Both the position numbers and the translations under genes were made by a program. From positions 248,001 to 312,000 of the forward strand of contig NZ_JAMQHS010000002.1 in NCBI RefSeq assembly GCF_023845585.1: 64,000 nt of DNA. The letters are read 5' to 3'. Each line of letters begins with the position of its first letter. Position 1 is the first letter of the stretch. This DNA comes from Clostridium sp. CMCC3677. Its GTDB lineage: Bacteria; Bacillota; Clostridia; Clostridiales; Clostridiaceae. This document shows positions 9,794-19,450 of the stretch, one piece after another. Below the pieces are notes generated by a model. That model was not told where the DNA came from. It did no database searches and saw only the letters and a list, made by a program, of their open reading frames with translations.

Positions 9794-10819
9794 TTATCTA
9801 TTGATATATTTTGTTCTGCTTATTACAAAGCACAATATAGTTGAAATTATAAAAAGTACTACTAAAATAATTTTTACTAAACTTATAACTCCAATTTCAT
9901 TTCCTAATAAATTAACACTTCCCATATAACTTCCAATCAAACTGTTAAAATTAAATATTAAATCATAGTAATTACCATATGAGAATACTGAAAGTATAAT
10001 TGCTGGCATAAACTTTAAAGTTGATACTACTTTACTTAATACAATAAATACTCCAAACATGCTTATTGAACTTATAGATGACATGCTTATAAATGAAAAT
10101 AACATTGATGCCATAGCCCAGCCCTCAAACATTAAAAATGCTATTTTAATGTTGCTTAATATGTACGAAATTATAGTTGGATTCCCATTTAGTATTGTTA
10201 TATTATCAACTATTCTAAATGCTTCTAATTCTCCATTAATAGGTGCTCCTTGCTGAATATAAGTTATAACAAATATTCCTAATAAATAAACACTATAAAC
10301 TGCTATTGGTATTAAAAGTGCTATTATTATTTTAGAATTTAATGCTTTCTTCTTTTGCTTTGATGAAAGTATAATATCTTTTACTGAAGATATTATTTCA
10401 TCGGTATAAAGGTTAGATATAATTATCATTATAATTACAAGCATTGATATATTTATAAGTGGATTAGTTGCCCTGTAGTTAAACACTTGCCAAAATCCTA
10501 CCTCTTCATATTTTGAGCTTTTCATATTACTTATTTTTTGTTTTGATATTGAAGCTATTGTTTTAGAAAATTTATCTTCATTATTTTCTTGCTTACTTAA
10601 TTCTTCCAAAACTGATACTTTCATATTAAATTTTTCATTTGCTATTTCAGACTTTTCTCTACTATCTTCAATGTATCCTTTTTCAGCATCTATATAAGAA
10701 TTTTTAGTTTCTAATGCTGGATCAATAAAGGATACAATTAGCAACGTAAAAGTTAAAACTGCTAATGAAATTATCATACCTTTAGATTTAATTAATTTTT
10801 TAAATTCCCATCCTATCAT
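9794..10819 (-). CDS. ABC-2 family transporter permease (first gene of operon)
   Basis: This 341-residue membrane protein has one N-terminal helix, an extracytoplasmic loop of about 80 charged residues, then about five helices, as in ABC-2 subfamily permeases. It starts MIGWEFKKLIKSKGMIISLA with a GGAGG site. It heads the operon permease, ATPase, permease, response regulator, kinase. A heterodimer with the second permease is the likely arrangement. The substrate is not recognisable. Confidence 0.82.
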   Translation of the reverse strand: MIGWEFKKLIKSKGMIISLAVLTFTLLIVSFIDPALETKNSYIDAEKGYIEDSREKSEIANEKFNMKVSVLEELSKQENNEDKFSKTIASISKQKISNMKSSKYEEVGFWQVFNYRATNPLINISMLVIIMIIISNLYTDEIISSVKDIILSSKQKKKALNSKIIIALLIPIAVYSVYLLGIFVITYIQQGAPINGELEAFRIVDNITILNGNPTIISYILSNIKIAFLMFEGWAMASMLFSFISMSSISSISMFGVFIVLSKVVSTLKFMPAIILSVFSYGNYYDLIFNFNSLIGSYMGSVNLLGNEIGVISLVKIILVVLFIISTILCFVISRTKYINR

Positions 10820-10965
10820 TTTTATCCTCCATATTTCATTTGTTCTCTTTCGCTATGTCTATATATTAGTACCTGAATCTTATATAAAAATATTATTAAC
10901 CTTAAATAAAGCTTAATTAATTTAAATTATGTTGGTATTTTAAAGTATGACTTAAAAATGAACGC

Positions 10966-11011
10966 ATAAAAAATGCCCGTTAAACACCTTATATAGGTAT
11001 TTAACGGGCAT
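10966..11011 (-). terminator. Terminator of the superoxide dismutase gene
   Basis: A GC-containing stem (ATGCCCGTTAAA at 10973-10984 with its complement ending at 11011) is followed on the minus strand by TTTTTT. It lies 10 bases beyond the sod stop. Confidence 0.9.
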
Positions 11012-11020
11012 CAAAATTTA

Positions 11021-11635
11021 TTAGATTGAATAGTTCAGATATAATCCTTCTACTTTAGCCCAATCAATTATGTTCCAAATATTTTTAACATAATCAGCTC
11101 TTAGATTTTTGTATTTTAAATAATATGCATGTTCCCAGACATCTATACACAATATAGGAATAAGACCATTACTAATAGGATTATTTTGATTTAGTACATT
11201 TGTTACAGATAATTTTCCATTTGCATCTTTAACTAAAAAGCCATATCCAGATCCAAATTGTCCTATTGCTGCATTACTTATTTCATTTTTTAAATTTTCT
11301 AAATTTCCAAAGGTCTTATTTATCTCATCTAATAACTTTCCTTCTGGAGCTTTTTTAGGTGTTGGAGAAAGAATAGCAAAATATAAATTATGATTAAATA
11401 CTCCACCACCTTGATTTATAACTCCTTGTCTAATTTCTTCAGGTATAGAATTTACATCAGATAATATTTTCCCTAGTGATTTTCCATTTGCAAATTCTTC
11501 ATGACCTTTTAAAATATTATTTAAATTATTTACATAAGTTTGAAGATGTTTATTATAATGTATATCTACTGTCTCCTTATCTATATACGGTTCTAAAGCA
11601 TCATAATTATATGGTAATTCAATTTTATTAAACAT
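11021..11635 (-). CDS. sodA: Superoxide dismutase, Fe/Mn type
   Basis: This 204-residue enzyme converts superoxide to oxygen and hydrogen peroxide. Metal ligands are visible: His26 in DIHYNKHLQTYVNNLN, the second His in FNHNLYFAIL, and Asp and His in the signature DVWEHAYYLKYKN. The protein starts at FNKIELPYNYDALEPYI, the usual family opening, and has no signal peptide, so it is cytoplasmic. Iron or manganese use cannot be settled by eye. It is a single-gene unit with its own terminator. In an obligate anaerobe it would protect iron-sulfur and glycyl-radical enzymes during brief oxygen exposure. Confidence 0.94.
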   Translation of the reverse strand: MFNKIELPYNYDALEPYIDKETVDIHYNKHLQTYVNNLNNILKGHEEFANGKSLGKILSDVNSIPEEIRQGVINQGGGVFNHNLYFAILSPTPKKAPEGKLLDEINKTFGNLENLKNEISNAAIGQFGSGYGFLVKDANGKLSVTNVLNQNNPISNGLIPILCIDVWEHAYYLKYKNLRADYVKNIWNIIDWAKVEGLYLNYSI

Positions 11636-11926
11636 ACGTATCTCTCCTTAAATTAAAATATTTTATTTCTATATTAATAGTATCTCTAATTAATGTTACT
11701 TTTATAATAAAAATAAACCGGCTTATATTTGTATGATAAATTGCTACGATTCTTTTGCATAATTATACCACAAATACGTTTTAATTGAAATAGCCTATTA
11801 TAAAATAATTGATTTCATTAAATATTAATTATTAATATCTTGCTAATATATTGAAATTCACAAAAATCATTTGAATAAAATACCAGCATTCCTCATCTCC
11901 ACACATATTTATTCATAAAAATTTAC

Positions 11927-12487
11927 TTATATTAGACATAATAATTTTAGTTTATCAACAATGTAATTATACTTTTCAAATATCTCTAAACTCTCTTTGG
12001 ATACTACCTTGCTCATTTTATTTAAATCAAAAATTAATCCATCTAAATTACTTATATCACACTCAAAACATAATTTTAATTTTTCATTCAATGCTTTGAA
12101 AGCCTTTTGATTGTTGCAAAATTCATCTATAATATTATTACTAAACCTTATCAAAACGTTTTCTTTTTGATTAAAAGAAGTTTCACTCTTTAATTTCATC
12201 TTAATCGATAATAACTTTTTAATAATACTATTAATCTCATTCATTATATCTTTACTCCAGCTTATTTCACTCCAACCTGTAATTCCGTATTCACTTATTT
12301 CAATACCACTAGAAATATTATTTACTGTAAACATATTTTCTGAAGAAATATATTCTTCTTCAATATATTCATGTAACTTCAAGGAATTTTCATATAGTTC
12401 TTTTACTTGTAATCTTGCATCATAAAATTCTTCGGATAAATCTACCTTTTTAAAATTTTCTTTATACGTTTTCATTTTTTCGCCCAT
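11927..12487 (-). CDS. Hypothetical protein, 186 residues
   Basis: I do not recognise this protein. It is mostly helical and soluble, rich in Lys, Glu and Asn, with no signal peptide, membrane helix or obvious catalytic motif, and it could form a helical bundle. The ATG at 12487 has an AGGGG site nine bases upstream; a second ATG four codons in (MKTYKENF) is possible. It stands alone in its transcription direction, about 290 bases upstream of sod, in an AT-rich area with no other gene. Confidence 0.6.
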   Translation of the reverse strand: MGEKMKTYKENFKKVDLSEEFYDARLQVKELYENSLKLHEYIEEEYISSENMFTVNNISSGIEISEYGITGWSEISWSKDIMNEINSIIKKLLSIKMKLKSETSFNQKENVLIRFSNNIIDEFCNNQKAFKALNEKLKLCFECDISNLDGLIFDLNKMSKVVSKESLEIFEKYNYIVDKLKLLCLI

Positions 12488-12575
12488 ATTTTCAACCCCT
12501 TAAATCTCTTGTTAATTTCATTATATACCATAATATACTTATTTATATAGTTGTATATAAAATTTATTATTTTAG

Positions 12576-12613
12576 AAAAAAAGCAGATATATTTTAAATA
12601 TATCTGCTTTTTT
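12576..12613 (-). terminator. Palindromic terminator after the 60-residue gene
   Basis: A near-complete 38-base palindrome has A-run and T-run ends (AAAAAAGCAGATATAT and its complement) and terminates the gene ending at 12666. It could work on both strands. Confidence 0.85.
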
Positions 12614-12665
12614 ATACATTTTTTTTATTAGATATTTTTCAATTTAAAAATATCAATAATTAATA

Positions 12666-12848
12666 TTATTTAATATCTTGCAAAAGCTTTTTTAACTTAT
12701 TTTGAACAAGCCATAGTTTTTTCTGTTTTCTATTATAAGATACCATCATATTCTTATTATTTTTATTTTTATCAAGTAATTTTATGTACTCCTCATCAGC
12801 TATCTTTAATGCATCTTCAATTACTAAAAGTTCATCCCTTGTAAACAT
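12666..12848 (-). CDS. Small hypothetical protein, 60 residues
   Basis: This small, charged, probably all-helical protein (starts MFTRDELLVIEDALKIADEE) has no Cys cluster or membrane helix. A GGGAGAAAG ribosome site and a dedicated terminator downstream support a real gene. Function is unknown; many clostridial genomes carry short helical proteins of this kind. No operon partner. Confidence 0.6.
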   Translation of the reverse strand: MFTRDELLVIEDALKIADEEYIKLLDKNKNNKNMMVSYNRKQKKLWLVQNKLKKLLQDIK

Positions 12849-13175
12849 ACTACTCTTTCTCCCTTATTTTTAATTTATATCTTATATTTTATATAAATTT
12901 TATAGTAAATTCAAATTTTATAGTATTAAATACTTAAATTAAAAATCTTAATGAATAATAATTACTATACAATGAATTTTTATAAAAAAATAACTTTCTT
13001 CTACATTTTATAATAAAACTTATATTTTTTATTATAAATATAAAAATCCTCTCTAAGTTTATAAATTTCTATCATATTTCGTTTTATATGTTTTAATATT
13101 TTATTAATAAAATTAATTTTTAATTATGTATTTTTTAATTAAACGCCTTTAATAATATTAATTTATTTTTATTTA

Positions 13176-13205
13176 TTGCATTTAATTACAAATTTATGAT
13201 ATAAT
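13176..13205 (+). promoter_or_regulatory. Candidate promoter of the peptide-transport operon
   Basis: TTGCAT (13176-13181) and TATAAT (13200-13205) are 18 bp apart, about 165 bases upstream of the first transporter gene. The rest of the 520-base gap from 12849 is AT-rich without genes. Confidence 0.55.
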
Positions 13206-13275
13206 AATTTAAATTAATAAATGGAAATATTATCTAAATTATTATATTTTTAAATAAATATTATTTTGTTATTAA

Positions 13276-13331
13276 AAAAAGAAAGAATATCATTTCGTAT
13301 GTTTATACATAAAACTATATTTTTTCTTTTT
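13276..13331 (+). promoter_or_regulatory. Leader hairpin before the peptide transporter
   Basis: A 15-bp stem with one G-U pair (13276-13290 with 13317-13331) surrounds a 26-base loop. The 3' arm is U-rich (ATATTTTTTCTTTTT), so it resembles an intrinsic terminator between the promoter and the first gene. It may act as an attenuator or simply stabilise the mRNA. Confidence 0.45.
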
Positions 13332-13371
13332 ATATATTAAAAAAGATTTAAATTATTAAGGGGGATATTTT

Positions 13372-14940
13372 ATGAAACAGAAAGCATTATCGCTTATTTT
13401 GACAGCGATACTTTCTACTACTTTTCTTGTAGGTTGTGGTGGACAAACTGATAATAACTCAGGAAATTCTAGTGGAGAAAAAACATTTATCTTTGCACAA
13501 GGAGCTGATCCAAGGGGTCTTGATCCTGCTTTTGTTGATGATGGGGAATCTGCTAAAGTAATGTGTAATATCTATGAAGGTCTAGTTGCTTATGGTGATG
13601 ATAATACTAATATCCAGCCATGCTTAGCTGAAAGCTGGGATATTAGTGAGGATGGTACTAAGTATACCTTTCATCTAAGAAAAGGAGTTAAATTCCATGA
13701 TGGTACTGATTTTAATTCAGAAGCTGTTGTTAAATCAGTAGTTCGTCAATTACCTCCAAATAGAACTGATGATATGCCTTATGCATCATTCACTTTTGCT
13801 GGTGTTAAAACAGTTGAAGCAATTGATGAAAATACAGTTGAATTTATTCTTGAATCACCAAACACTCCTTTTATATCTAATTTAGCTATGTCACTTGCAG
13901 CTCCAATTGTAAGTCCTAAAGCTCTAGATGAAAGTAATGGAAATTTGAATGAGAAGCCTGTTGGTACTGGTCCATTTAAGTTTGTTTCTTGGGAAAAAGG
14001 AGAAAAAATTACCATAGAAAAAAATACTGATTATTGGGGCGAAAAATCAAAATTGGATAAAGTAGTATTAAAAATTACTAAAGAAAACTCTGTAAGAGCC
14101 AGTGAACTTATGACAGGTGCTATTGATGCTATGGATGGTTTAGATCCAAATGATGTTGATAAATTAAAAGAAAAGAATATGACCATATTCAGCAAACCTG
14201 GCATGAATATCAATTATATGGCATTCAATTGTGAAAGATCACCTTTTAATAATGTAAAATTAAGAGAAGCTTTATCATATGCTATTGATCGCAATGAATT
14301 AGTTCAATATTTATATCAAGGATATGCAGATCCAGCAAAAACAGAGATACCTAGTTTTATACCTGGATTTAAAGAAAATGTAGCTGCATATGAATACAAT
14401 CCTGAAAAAGCTAAAGAAATCATTGCTGAACTTGGATTATCTGATTTAAACATACACATGATTACTTATTCAAATCCAAGACCATATAATTCTGTTGGAG
14501 GACAAAAACTTGCTGAAGCAATTCAAAATTACTTTAATAAGATTGGTGTTACTTCTACTATAGATGTATATCAATGGACTGAATATAAAGATAAAACTCA
14601 ACAAGGTGAAGGCGATATCGTATTCTATGGATGGAATGGCGATAACGGTGATGCTGATAATTTCTTCTCTTTACTTGATAGTAAAGAGATTGCTGGTAGT
14701 TTAAATGTTGCCAGGTTTAATAATCCTGAGGTAGATGCTCTTTTATTGAAAGGTAAACAAACACCAAATGGTGATGCAAGAAATGCTGTTTATGGTGAAC
14801 TTCAAGATTTACTTGCTAAACAAGCGCCTTGGGTTCCAATATCTTATGCTAAACAAATGGCTGCTTCCAAACCTAATGTTAAAAACTTTAGTGTTCATCC
14901 AACGGGTTCTATTTTCTTTAAAAACGTAGATAAAGAATAA
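13372..14940 (+). CDS. dppA: Peptide ABC transporter substrate-binding lipoprotein
   Basis: This 522-residue lipoprotein has a signal peptide with lipobox LVGC, lipidated at Cys22, so it is anchored outside the membrane. The body is the extracellular solute-binding family 5 fold: DPRGLDPAFVDDGES near the start, AESWDISEDGTKYTFHLRKGVKFHDG, and NYMAFNCERSPFNNVKLREALSYAIDR in the middle. It delivers dipeptides or oligopeptides to the permeases encoded next. The family also includes nickel and heme binders, but the surrounding five-gene layout matches Dpp/Opp. AAGGGGG precedes the ATG. Confidence 0.92.
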   Translation: MKQKALSLILTAILSTTFLVGCGGQTDNNSGNSSGEKTFIFAQGADPRGLDPAFVDDGESAKVMCNIYEGLVAYGDDNTNIQPCLAESWDISEDGTKYTFHLRKGVKFHDGTDFNSEAVVKSVVRQLPPNRTDDMPYASFTFAGVKTVEAIDENTVEFILESPNTPFISNLAMSLAAPIVSPKALDESNGNLNEKPVGTGPFKFVSWEKGEKITIEKNTDYWGEKSKLDKVVLKITKENSVRASELMTGAIDAMDGLDPNDVDKLKEKNMTIFSKPGMNINYMAFNCERSPFNNVKLREALSYAIDRNELVQYLYQGYADPAKTEIPSFIPGFKENVAAYEYNPEKAKEIIAELGLSDLNIHMITYSNPRPYNSVGGQKLAEAIQNYFNKIGVTSTIDVYQWTEYKDKTQQGEGDIVFYGWNGDNGDADNFFSLLDSKEIAGSLNVARFNNPEVDALLLKGKQTPNGDARNAVYGELQDLLAKQAPWVPISYAKQMAASKPNVKNFSVHPTGSIFFKNVDKE

Positions 14941-14958
14941 AATCTAAAGCAAAACTTT

Positions 14959-14985
14959 AAGGGTTCCGATTTTATCGGGACCTTA
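14959..14985 (+). promoter_or_regulatory. Intercistronic hairpin between binding protein and permease
   Basis: An imperfect GC-rich stem (AAGGGTTCCGAT with ATCGGGACCTT) lies in the 77-base gap and lacks a T-run. Such hairpins often stabilise the upstream mRNA so that more binding protein than permease is made. Confidence 0.55.
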
Positions 14986-15017
14986 TAATTTAATATTATA
15001 AAAAAAGAGGTGAATTT

Positions 15018-16022
15018 ATGGTCAAGTATATAATAAAAAGAATACTTCTTCTTATACCAGTACTTTTTGGTGTTTCTGTATTAGTGTTTTTAGTAATGCA
15101 TGTTTTTAGTTCAGATCCTACATCAATAATTTTAGGACAGCATGCAAGTCAAGAGCAAATATCAGCTTTAAGAGAACAATTAGGATTAAATGATCCTTTG
15201 TATATTCAATATTTTGACTTTATGAAAGGTTTGATGCATGGAAATTTCGGCAACTCACTTATAACTAAAACTTCAGTTTCAAAAGAAATTTTTTCAAGAT
15301 TCCCAGCAACTATTGAACTTGCTATAGTTGCAATAATTATTGCTTCAATAATAGGTGTTACTTTAGGAGTTATTTCTGCAGTAAAACAAAATTCAATTAT
15401 AGATTATCTTTGTATGGGTGGCTCTTTACTTGGCGTTTCAATGCCTATATTTTGGCTTGGCTTAATTCTAATAGTTATATTTTCTGTTAATCTACATATA
15501 CTTCCTGTTTCAGGCCGTGCAACAATAGGTATGGAACCTATTAAAATTACAGGATTGTATTTGTTAGACAGTTTAATTTCAGGAAACTTAACAGCATTTT
15601 GGGATTCTTTAAAGCATATGGCTCTTCCAGTAATAGCACTTGCATCATATTCAACTGCTATCATAGCTAGAATGACTCGTTCAACAATGCTTGAAGTTTT
15701 AGAACAAGACTATGTTAGAACTGCAAGATCAAAAGGTCTTATTGAAAATATAGTTATTATAAGACATGGTCTAAGAAATGCATTAATTCCTATTTCTACC
15801 GTTATTGGATTACAACTTGGTTCCTTACTTGGTGGTGCTGTATTAACAGAAACAGTTTTCTCTTGGCCTGGAATAGGCAGTTATACTATAGACGCTATAT
15901 TAAAAGCTGATTATCCTGTTGTTCAAGGTGCTGTAATTATAATGGCAATAATATTTGTATTAGTAAATCTATTTGTTGATTTACTTTATGCTTATATAGA
16001 TCCTCGTATAAAGTACTCTTAA
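15018..16022 (+). CDS. dppB: Peptide ABC transporter permease DppB/OppB
   Basis: This 334-residue permease has about six membrane helices. It opens MVKYIIKRILLLIPVLFGVSVLVF, the typical DppB start, and carries the EAA loop that contacts the ATPase (EQDYVRTARSKGL then HGLRNALIPISTVIG). It forms the channel with DppC. AAAGAGGTG precedes the ATG. It lies 77 bases after the binding-protein gene and 21 bases before dppC. Confidence 0.93.
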   Translation: MVKYIIKRILLLIPVLFGVSVLVFLVMHVFSSDPTSIILGQHASQEQISALREQLGLNDPLYIQYFDFMKGLMHGNFGNSLITKTSVSKEIFSRFPATIELAIVAIIIASIIGVTLGVISAVKQNSIIDYLCMGGSLLGVSMPIFWLGLILIVIFSVNLHILPVSGRATIGMEPIKITGLYLLDSLISGNLTAFWDSLKHMALPVIALASYSTAIIARMTRSTMLEVLEQDYVRTARSKGLIENIVIIRHGLRNALIPISTVIGLQLGSLLGGAVLTETVFSWPGIGSYTIDAILKADYPVVQGAVIIMAIIFVLVNLFVDLLYAYIDPRIKYS

Positions 16023-16043
16023 AAAAGGGGTGTATATATTATT

Positions 16044-16952
16044 ATGGATACTAATTTAATACAAGAAAATTCAGCTTCTATAGATGAAGTAAATTTATAT
16101 GAAAACACAAAATGGAATAGATTTAAAAAATTCTTCAAACTAACAGTATCAAATCGCGCTGCATTAGTAGGTTTAATATTTATTTTATTAATTCTATTAG
16201 TTGCTATATTAGGCAAATATATAATGCCTTATGATCCTTATACTGGAGAATTATCAAATTCACTTCAAAAACCATCTGCACAGCATTTTTTAGGTACAGA
16301 TGAACAAGGTAGAGATATATTTAGTAGAGTTATTGATGGAACAAAAATTTCATTAAGAGTTGGTATTATATCTGTTTCCATAGCTCTATCAATTGGGACA
16401 ATAATAGGTTCTATTTGTGGTTACTTCGGTGGTAAGATTGATATGTTTTTAATGAGAGTAATGGATATAATTTTAGCTTTTCCTTCTTTACTCTTAGCAA
16501 TTGCTTTTATGAGCGCTTTAGGAAAAGGCATTGATAAAGCAGTTATAGCAATTAGCATAGTTACAATCCCTGAGTATGCTCGAATAGTACGTGGTTGTGT
16601 GCTTTCTGTTCGTGAAAGTGAATATGTACAAGCTGCAAAAGCTATTGGAAACAATGACTTTGTTATAATCTTTAAGCATGTACTTCCCAATATTTTATCT
16701 CCAATAATAGTTCGTGCTACTTTAGGTATTTCAACGGCAATATTAGAAACTTCTGCTCTTGGATTCCTTGGACTTGGAGTACAACCACCCCTTGCAGAAT
16801 GGGGTACTATGCTTGGATCTGGAAGAAGTTATTTTTATAATGCTCCTCATATAATTTTATTTCCTGGCCTTGCAATAACGCTTACAGTACTAGCTTTTAA
16901 TTTATTTGGAGATGGTCTTAGAGATGCTTTAGATCCTAAGCTCAATTCATAA
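16044..16952 (+). CDS. dppC: Peptide ABC transporter permease DppC/OppC
   Basis: This 302-residue second permease has an N-terminal cytoplasmic stretch of about 35 residues, then the OppC_N-type region (FKLTVSNRAALVGLIFILLI, HFLGTDEQGRDIFSRVIDGT) and five to six helices. The EAA loop is ESEYVQAAKAIGNND followed by HVLPNILSPIIV. It pairs with DppB. An AAAAAGGGGTG ribosome site precedes the ATG, and dppD follows after 15 bases. Confidence 0.93.
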   Translation: MDTNLIQENSASIDEVNLYENTKWNRFKKFFKLTVSNRAALVGLIFILLILLVAILGKYIMPYDPYTGELSNSLQKPSAQHFLGTDEQGRDIFSRVIDGTKISLRVGIISVSIALSIGTIIGSICGYFGGKIDMFLMRVMDIILAFPSLLLAIAFMSALGKGIDKAVIAISIVTIPEYARIVRGCVLSVRESEYVQAAKAIGNNDFVIIFKHVLPNILSPIIVRATLGISTAILETSALGFLGLGVQPPLAEWGTMLGSGRSYFYNAPHIILFPGLAITLTVLAFNLFGDGLRDALDPKLNS

Positions 16953-16967
16953 AGGGGGTACAATTTA

Positions 16968-17942
16968 ATGCTACTTGATGTAAAAAATTTAAAGACAGAA
17001 TTTATAACTAAAAAAGGTACAATATCTGCTGTAAATGGTGTAGATTTTAATATAAAGAAAGGTGAAGTCGTTGCATTAGTTGGTGAATCTGGTAGTGGTA
17101 AAAGCGTTACTTCTCTATCGATAATGAGACTTCATTCTAAAACAAGTAAAACCAAAATATCTGGAGAGATATTATTTAAATCAGAAAACTTGCTAGAAAA
17201 ATCAGAAAAAGATATGCAAAATTTGCGTGGTAAAAATATATCCATGATTTTTCAAGAACCAATGACCTCTTTAAATCCTGTTTTTACTATCGGAAAACAA
17301 ATTAGTGAAGCTGTTATGAAACATACAGGATGTAATAAAAAAGAAGCTCGTAAAAAATCAATTGAAATGTTAAATTTAGTTGGTATTCCTTCTCCAGAAA
17401 AAAGAATAGACTGTTATCCTCATCAATTAAGCGGTGGAATGAGACAAAGAGTTATGATTGCTATGGCACTTAGCTGTAACCCTGAACTTTTAATAGCTGA
17501 TGAGCCTACTACTGCACTGGATGTTACCATACAAGCTCAAATATTAGAACTTATGCTAAAATTAAAGGAAAAATTAAATACTTCTATTTTACTTATAACT
17601 CATGATTTAGGAGTAGTAGCTGAGGTTGCAGATAGAGTTGTGGTTATGTATTGCGGTAAAGTCGTTGAAAACGCTTCGGTAAAAGATATTTTCAGTGATC
17701 CTAAGCATCCATATACAAAAGGGCTTCTTAGTTCTATTCCTAAAATAGATGAAGAGGTTGAAGAATTATTTATAATTCCTGGAACGGTTCCTAATCCATT
17801 AGAATTACCAACTGGATGTGCATTTAGAGATAGATGTGAAAAATGTATAGAAAAATGTGCTACTTCTCAGCCGCCTTTAATTTCTTTAGGTGATAGAGAA
17901 ATTAGATGTTTTTTATATGATGAAAAAAAGGAGGAAAAATAG
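16968..17942 (+). CDS. dppD: Peptide ABC transporter ATP-binding protein DppD/OppD
   Basis: This 324-residue ATPase has Walker A GESGSGKS, signature LSGGMRQRVMIAMAL, Walker B LLIADEPTTALD and the switch His in ITHDLG. The C-terminal oligopeptide-transporter extension contains a four-Cys cluster (CAFRDRCEKCIEKC) that binds an iron-sulfur centre in characterised family members. It heterodimerises with DppF. Its stop codon abuts the dppF ATG with no gap, so translation is probably coupled. Confidence 0.94.
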   Translation: MLLDVKNLKTEFITKKGTISAVNGVDFNIKKGEVVALVGESGSGKSVTSLSIMRLHSKTSKTKISGEILFKSENLLEKSEKDMQNLRGKNISMIFQEPMTSLNPVFTIGKQISEAVMKHTGCNKKEARKKSIEMLNLVGIPSPEKRIDCYPHQLSGGMRQRVMIAMALSCNPELLIADEPTTALDVTIQAQILELMLKLKEKLNTSILLITHDLGVVAEVADRVVVMYCGKVVENASVKDIFSDPKHPYTKGLLSSIPKIDEEVEELFIIPGTVPNPLELPTGCAFRDRCEKCIEKCATSQPPLISLGDREIRCFLYDEKKEEK

Positions 17943-18923
17943 ATGGAAAAGTTAATGGAAATTAAAAACTTAAAAAAATATTTTCCTGTTGGTTCCTCAG
18001 GATTTTTTCAAAAACCTCAATACGTTCAAGCAGTAGATGATGTTTCATTTGATATATACAAGGGTGAAACTTTAGGAATTGTTGGTGAGTCTGGCTGTGG
18101 AAAGTCTACTATGGGAAGACTATTAGTTAATTTACTGCACTCTACTTATGGAGAAATACTATTTGAAGGAAAAGATATTAATGCTATTAGAAAAAATAAT
18201 AGAAAAGACATAAGCAAAAACATTCAAATTATCTTTCAAGATCCTTATGCTTCATTAAATCCACGAATGAAAATTGGTGATATTATAAAAGAACCTATGA
18301 AAGTTAATAATATAGCAAGTGGAGTCGAACTTGAGAAAAAAGTTGATAAACTTTTAAATTATGTTGGATTGTCATCTTATCACAAAGATAGATTTCCACA
18401 TGAATTTAGTGGTGGGCAAAGACAAAGAGTTGGAATTGCTAGAGCAATTTCAGTTAGTCCAAAACTTATTGTATGTGATGAAGCTGTGTCTGCACTAGAT
18501 GTTTCAATTCAAGCTCAAATCTTAAATCTTTTATCTGATCTTCAAAAAGAATTAGGATTTACTTATTTGTTTATAGCTCATGGTTTAAATGTTGTTAAAC
18601 ACATTAGTAATAGAGTTGGAGTTATGTATCTTGGTAAAATCGTTGAAATTGGAGATGTAAATTCATTATATTCTTCTCCACTTCATCCTTATACCAAAGC
18701 TTTGCTTTCTGCAATACCTGTTCCTAACCCTGAAATAAAAAAAGAAAGAATTATATTATCTGGAGATGTTCCTAGCCCTATAAATCCTCCAAAAGGATGC
18801 AGATTTCATACTAGATGTCCAAATTGCACAAATATATGTAAAGAAATCCAGCCTAAGCTTGTGGAATTAAAAAATGGACATACTGTTGCATGTCATTTAT
18901 ATGATAAGAATTACTCTCTCTGA
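17943..18923 (+). CDS. dppF: Peptide ABC transporter ATP-binding protein DppF/OppF
   Basis: This 326-residue ATPase has Walker A GESGCGKST, signature FSGGQRQRVGIARAI and Walker B LIVCDEAVSALD. The switch region reads AHGLN where THD/AHD-L is usual, so the D after the switch His is Gly, a small departure. The C-terminal Cys cluster CRFHTRCPNCTNIC matches the OppF type. It is the last gene of the operon; no clear terminator is visible between its stop and the next promoter. Confidence 0.93.
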   Translation: MEKLMEIKNLKKYFPVGSSGFFQKPQYVQAVDDVSFDIYKGETLGIVGESGCGKSTMGRLLVNLLHSTYGEILFEGKDINAIRKNNRKDISKNIQIIFQDPYASLNPRMKIGDIIKEPMKVNNIASGVELEKKVDKLLNYVGLSSYHKDRFPHEFSGGQRQRVGIARAISVSPKLIVCDEAVSALDVSIQAQILNLLSDLQKELGFTYLFIAHGLNVVKHISNRVGVMYLGKIVEIGDVNSLYSSPLHPYTKALLSAIPVPNPEIKKERIILSGDVPSPINPPKGCRFHTRCPNCTNICKEIQPKLVELKNGHTVACHLYDKNYSL

Positions 18924-18942
18924 TTTTTAACTTGTTCATATA

Positions 18943-18972
18943 TTGACACAAATATTAAGTGCAAACTATTCT
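18943..18972 (+). promoter_or_regulatory. Candidate promoter of the yccF-like gene
   Basis: TTGACA (18943-18948) and TATTCT (18967-18972) are 18 bp apart, about 110 bases upstream of the gene. The -35 box is a perfect match. Confidence 0.5.
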
Positions 18973-19085
18973 AAAATAACTAAAACCTTAATTTAAGCTT
19001 AAATAGTATGATTTATTACACTTTAATTTTAAAATCCTAGTATAATATATTAGTAAAAAATATTAGTAGATTTGAGGTATTATTA

Positions 19086-19448
19086 ATGAGTTGTTTAGGA
19101 AATATTATTTGGTTTATTTTTGGAGGATTTGTTAATGCAATTGGTTGGTTTTTCACAGGAATCTTTTGGTGCATAACTATAATCGGTATTCCTATTGGTC
19201 TTCAATGTTTTAAAATGGCAGGATTGCAACTTGCGCCTTTTGGAAAAGAAGTTGTAGAAACTGATTCTAGTGGCATAAGCTTTCTTTTAAATATATTATG
19301 GATTATATTTGGTGGATTAGGACTTTGTATTTCTAACCTTTTAAGTGCATTATTATTATGTATTACTATAGTCGGAATACCTTTTGCAGTTCAATCATTA
19401 AAACTAGCAAAATTATCTTTAATGCCTTTTGGTAAAGAAATTGTATAA
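19086..19448 (+). CDS. YccF-domain inner membrane protein
   Basis: This 120-residue membrane protein is made of two similar halves, each with the pattern IIW.IFGG, a helix, C.TI.GIP and the repeated ending L.PFGKE (LAPFGKEVV and LMPFGKEIV). That duplication is the YccF family hallmark. Its molecular function is unknown. It is monocistronic, with its own promoter and a very strong terminator just after the stop. Confidence 0.9.
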   Translation: MSCLGNIIWFIFGGFVNAIGWFFTGIFWCITIIGIPIGLQCFKMAGLQLAPFGKEVVETDSSGISFLLNILWIIFGGLGLCISNLLSALLLCITIVGIPFAVQSLKLAKLSLMPFGKEIV

Positions 19449-19450
19449 GA

